A stretch of 10,000 nt of DNA from Candidatus Hydrogenedens sp. Its GTDB lineage: Bacteria > Hydrogenedentota > Hydrogenedentia > Hydrogenedentales > Hydrogenedentaceae. The DNA lies in contig JAIWNQ010000091.1 in NCBI GenBank assembly GCA_020216745.1, positions 1-10,000 of the forward strand, in the 5' to 3' direction. A program made the position numbers and the translations under genes. The notes beneath the pieces were generated by a model. It saw only the letters and a program-made list of their open reading frames with translations, ran no database searches and was not told the origin of the DNA. Numbering within the stretch: position 1 is the stretch's first letter; each line of letters starts with the position of its first letter. Below are positions 7,574-10,000 of this stretch, piece after piece.

Positions 7574-8704
7574 CTATTCATTGGGAAGAATATCCTGGGG
7601 TAAAATATTTTCTTTTCGTAACCGACCTGGGGTAATGCCGTCTTGTTCGATGCTTTTCCGAATTCGGAGGTAGGATTCATAACGAATAAGGGGTATTTCT
7701 TTGTTCTTTACGGCTTCACGTACAGCACATTCTGGCTCATGGGTATGTGAACAATCATTAAAGCGACAGGAATCGGCGTACTGGGATATTTCGGGGAAGT
7801 AATAGTCAAGAGAGGCAGGGTCAATATTCCAAAATCCGAGGGACCGTATTCCTGGGGTGTCAATTAATTTTCCGCCATTAGGGAGATGGTATAATTTGGT
7901 TGATGTTGTGGCATGTTTCCCTTTTTCTGTTTTTTTGCTTATTTCGAGGGTTATCGCATCTACTTCAGGACAAATACACTTCAATAATGAGGTTTTTCCT
8001 ACACCGCTATGTCCAGATAAGACGCCTGTTTTGTTTTCTAATAAACGGATAATCTCTTCAATACCTTGTTTTGTAACACAACTGGTAAAAATAATTTTTA
8101 ACCCTAAATTTTTGTAAACATCGATTTCTTCTGGCAAAGTATTGGCGAGGTCAATTTTGTTTATCACAAGGATAGGCTCAACCTTTCCATTTTCGGCAAC
8201 GATAAGGAATCGGTCAATAAGCCCAGGTTTAAATGTAGGCTGTTTTATGGATGCGACAATAAACAAGATGTCTACGTTAGCGGAAATGACCTGTTCTGGT
8301 GGACCTTCTCGGTCTACGGAAAGTCGGCTTAATTTTGATTTTCGAGGGGCAATCCCACGAATAATAGCTTCCCCGTTATCTTCAAATTCAACCAAAACGC
8401 GGTCACCTGGGGCGATAAGACTTGAATCTTTCTCTTTCAAGCGTTCATCTATTTTACATAAGGTTTCTTCCGTTCCATTGGCTGAGTCTAAAAAAACAAA
8501 AGCCCATTTTTTCGAATGGGACGTTACTGTTGCATTCGGTTCAAAGTCTTGAGGAAGATTTATTTCGGGTTGATTCTCTGGAAGATGCACAGTGGCTTTT
8601 CTAAGGCGGAATGAGTCCTTTGAAAATGAGTCATCATAACGGTCTTCCCAGTTTTTTATTCGTGTTTCAGACCTTTTCCTTTTCTCTAATTTTTTCTTTT
8701 TCAC
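7574..8704 (-). CDS. rsgA: Ribosome small subunit-dependent GTPase A (RsgA/YjeQ)
   Basis: A circularly permuted GTPase that checks late maturation of the 30S subunit and releases assembly factors. At 376 residues it is slightly longer than E. coli RsgA (350), mostly through a lysine/arginine-rich N-terminal tail. An OB-fold follows (about residues 55-120). The permuted GTPase motifs occur as G4 NKID (182-185), then G1 GHSGVGKTS (231-239), a threonine-rich switch I (KHATTSTK) and G3 DTPG (282-285). The C-terminal zinc site is C313, C318, H320 and C326, with the same spacing as E. coli C297/C302/H304/C310. The start is GTG at 8704, with AGGAAA upstream at a suitable distance; the KKKKLEKRKR tail follows at once. 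It appears to have its own promoter at 8747-8777. Nothing looks damaged. Confidence 0.95.
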   Translation of the reverse strand: MKKKKLEKRKRSETRIKNWEDRYDDSFSKDSFRLRKATVHLPENQPEINLPQDFEPNATVTSHSKKWAFVFLDSANGTEETLCKIDERLKEKDSSLIAPGDRVLVEFEDNGEAIIRGIAPRKSKLSRLSVDREGPPEQVISANVDILFIVASIKQPTFKPGLIDRFLIVAENGKVEPILVINKIDLANTLPEEIDVYKNLGLKIIFTSCVTKQGIEEIIRLLENKTGVLSGHSGVGKTSLLKCICPEVDAITLEISKKTEKGKHATTSTKLYHLPNGGKLIDTPGIRSLGFWNIDPASLDYYFPEISQYADSCRFNDCSHTHEPECAVREAVKNKEIPLIRYESYLRIRKSIEQDGITPGRLRKENILPQDILPNE

Positions 8705-8746
8705 TTTAAATTTCCTATTGGTAGTATATTTTTGGATTTGGATAAT

Positions 8747-8777
8747 ATTATACAGTCATTGTTGTTCCTTAAGACAA
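8747..8777 (-). promoter_or_regulatory. Candidate promoter of rsgA
   Basis: Minus-strand TATAAT (8747-8752) with TTGTCT (8772-8777) 19 bases upstream, a longer spacer than optimal. The start would fall about 35 bases before the GTG of rsgA. The -10 is perfect but the -35 pairing is only fair. An inverted repeat covers the -35 and spacer. Confidence 0.42.
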
Positions 8778-8780
8778 TGA
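8756..8780. repeat. Inverted repeat overlapping the rsgA promoter (possible operator)
   Basis: TCATTGT (8756-8762) and ACAATGA (8774-8780) are perfect 7-base inverted arms with 11 bases between, spanning the -35 and spacer of the candidate rsgA promoter. Placement suits a repressor site, but 7-base arms in AT-rich DNA can arise by chance and I recognise no known operator. Confidence 0.35.
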
Positions 8781-8900
8781 ATACGTATAAATAGAAATGA
8801 AAGAAAATTATCAGGAATAGATGATTTTATTGGGTAGTTATGAATAGTAAGAGTTATTTAAATGTATTTATTTTTTTTGCGATGATTATAAATTGGTGTT

Positions 8901-9401
8901 TTAGGATTTGTTGATTTTTTTATGTATTGACATTCTTTTTTGGTGCAGGTGGTTTGGATATACACATTTCATTTTGCAATTAGGGATATTGGCGAGTTGT
9001 CCATCTGGTAAGGGTTTTTGAATTATTTTCTCTAATGTCCATGATTTTAATGTATATATTAAGGATGAACGTACTTCATACATTGCTTTGTGAAATGCAC
9101 AAACATGGTCTAAGTCATCGGTGTCTTTGCAGTAATCACCTAAAATTTTACCTTCACAAGTTTCGACAATTTCGAGTAGTGTAATCTGATCGGGGGGGAC
9201 ACTTAACATAAACCCACCAGAGGGTCCGCGATGTGCATTTAAAAACCTGGCTTTTGTTAGAAGGGTCATGATTTTGGATAGGTAGGACGTTGATACAGGT
9301 ATATACTTAGTAAGTTCGATATGGGATACAGGTTTCTCTTTCTGGTGAATTGCGATGTATGCTAAGGCTTGTATGGCTGTAATTGTAGTTTTGCTAAACA
9401 T
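8901..9401 (-). CDS. Rrf2-family transcriptional regulator (likely NsrR/IscR-like, Fe-S or NO sensing)
   Basis: A 166-residue winged-helix regulator. The N-terminal half is classic Rrf2: YIAIHQKEKPVS, a recognition helix with STSYLSKIM (about 37-45), then the wing region HRGPSGGFMLSVPPDQITLLEIVE (57-80). Cysteines at 82, 91 and 101 lie where Fe-S ligands occur in IscR and NsrR (three cysteines just after the wing), though the spacing (C-x8-C-x9-C) is wider than the usual near-x5/x7 patterns. An additional C142-x3-C146 sits in the C-terminal tail. ATG at 9401 has AGGA eight bases upstream. It follows hcp after 72 bases on the same strand, and Rrf2/NsrR proteins often control hcp, so a nitric oxide or nitrosative-stress role is a reasonable inference. 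The exact subfamily is not certain; a cysteine-redox or general Rrf2 role remains possible. Confidence 0.85.
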   Translation of the reverse strand: MFSKTTITAIQALAYIAIHQKEKPVSHIELTKYIPVSTSYLSKIMTLLTKARFLNAHRGPSGGFMLSVPPDQITLLEIVETCEGKILGDYCKDTDDLDHVCAFHKAMYEVRSSLIYTLKSWTLEKIIQKPLPDGQLANIPNCKMKCVYPNHLHQKRMSIHKKINKS

Positions 9402-9431
9402 AATATATATCCTGTATTTAAATTTTTGTTT

Positions 9432-9464
9432 AGGGAAGGTCTCTCAACGGTGGAGACCTTCCCT
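9432..9464 (-). terminator. Perfect 12-bp hairpin between hcp and the Rrf2 gene (possible terminator or processing site)
   Basis: AGGGAAGGTCTC (9432-9443) and its exact complement (9453-9464) flank a 9-base loop. It begins ten bases after the hcp stop and ends 30 bases before the regulator ATG. On the coding strand no uninterrupted T tract follows; the bases just after are AAACAAAAATTT. It is therefore not a textbook intrinsic terminator. It may attenuate read-through, protect the hcp 3' end, or act as a protein-binding palindrome. Confidence 0.5.
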
Positions 9465-9473
9465 GATTTCATT

Positions 9474-10000
9474 TTATGATACTTTTTGGAGTATTTGCTT
9501 TACATCTTCGCTGGCGTTAGCACCAATCGGCTTTAAGTCGTATTTTTCTTGTAACATTTTCAATACATTTGGTGTGATAAAAGCAGGTAGGGCAGGACCT
9601 AATCGGATGCCTTTTACGCCTAAGGATAATAAAGTTAATAATACGGCAACTGCTTTTTGTTCGAACCAACTAACAACAAGAGTTAGTGGCAAATCATTTA
9701 CACCGCAATTAAAAACTTTTGCAAGAGCAAGAGCGGTTTGAATGGCTCCATAAGAGTCGTTGCATTGTCCCATATCTAATAATCTTGGGATACCTTCTAC
9801 TTCTCCATAGTCGTAATTGCGGATACGATATTTTCCACAACCTAATGTAAGAATAAGGGATTCCTTAGGGGTATTTTGTGCAAACTCGGCGAAATAGTTG
9901 CGACCAGGTTCTGCACCGTCGCAACCGCCAATAAGGAATATATGTTTAATTTTACCTGCTTTTATAAGGTCGATTAATTTGTCTGCAATGGAGAGGATAT
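9474..10000 (-). CDS. hcp: Hybrid-cluster protein Hcp (hydroxylamine reductase / NO-handling), C-terminal part; 5' end outside window
   Basis: Hcp (prismane protein) carries a unique Fe-S-O hybrid cluster; it reduces hydroxylamine in vitro and is linked to NO reduction and protein S-nitrosylation in vivo. The frame stays open to the right edge, so about 175 C-terminal residues are seen. Cluster ligands are all recognisable: the persulfide cysteine in [11 protein letters not shown], the next cysteine 28 residues on in LGCGKYR, the third 25 residues later in GQCNDSYG, then Glu and Lys in WFEQKA. These spacings match Desulfovibrio Hcp C406, C434, C459, E494 and K496 within one residue. The end reads [14 protein letters not shown], as in the family. 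The methionine at 9773 is internal, not the start. The N-terminal cysteines binding the [4Fe-4S]/[2Fe-2S] cluster are not in view, so class cannot be judged. It lies just upstream of an Rrf2 regulator on the same strand. Confidence 0.96.
   Translation of the reverse strand, partial: ILSIADKLIDLIKAGKIKHIFLIGGCDGAEPGRNYFAEFAQNTPKESLILTLGCGKYRIRNYDYGEVEGIPRLLDMGQCNDSYGAIQTALALAKVFNCGVNDLPLTLVVSWFEQKAVAVLLTLLSLGVKGIRLGPALPAFITPNVLKMLQEKYDLKPIGANASEDVKQILQKVS

Noticed and set aside
8142..8552. 136-codon + strand frame opposite rsgA
   Set aside because: Antisense shadow of conserved GTPase motifs; no start signal or recognisable domain.
9355..9741. 128-codon + strand frame spanning the Rrf2 start and hcp end
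   Set aside because: It crosses the hairpin and lies opposite two conserved genes; no family resemblance.
1..10000. Mobile elements, CRISPR, phage or defence genes
   Set aside because: No transposase, integrase, spaced repeats or defence domains were found on either strand; the tRNA shows no flanking integrase or duplicated 3' end.

Overview
The window is ordinary bacterial chromosome: AT-rich (about 40% G+C by eye), densely coded and made almost entirely of conserved single-copy genes. It shows no insertion sequence, phage gene, CRISPR array or toxin-antitoxin pair. The organism cannot be named from this sequence. The hybrid-cluster protein suggests an anaerobic or microaerophilic lifestyle. 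A PhoPQ-activated pathogenicity-related-type hydrolase, common in planctomycete-like and other environmental phyla, hints at a non-model lineage; this is a weak inference.

Left part (1-5718): replication and topology genes. The 3' end of recF runs rightward and overlaps a small dciA-like (DUF721) gene with a TTG start. Facing them is a gyrB-gyrA operon read leftward, with a 41-base gap between its genes. In many genomes recF, dciA, gyrB and gyrA all point the same way near dnaA; here the gyrase operon is convergent with recF-dciA, so the cluster is kept but one half is inverted. The gyrB promoter (TTGCCC, 18 bases, TATAAT with upstream TG) is visible.

Middle (5719-6128): a tRNA-Val(GAC) gene with encoded CCA and its own strong promoter, read in the same direction as gyrBA.

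Right part (6129-10000): all leftward. From upstream to downstream these are hcp (partial, running off the right edge), an Rrf2-family regulator rich in cysteines, the ribosome-assembly GTPase rsgA, and a membrane-anchored or secreted alpha/beta-hydrolase of the PhoPQ-related family. The hcp and Rrf2 genes are the most suggestive functional pair: Rrf2 proteins of the NsrR/IscR type sense nitric oxide or Fe-S status, and Hcp handles NO/hydroxylamine stress. A perfect 12-bp hairpin separates them.

I found no clearly undescribed system. The points most worth a second look are in GyrA (Gln where the quinolone-contact Ser usually sits, and a degenerate first-blade GyrA box), the extra CxxxC of the Rrf2 protein, and the hairpin between hcp and the regulator.
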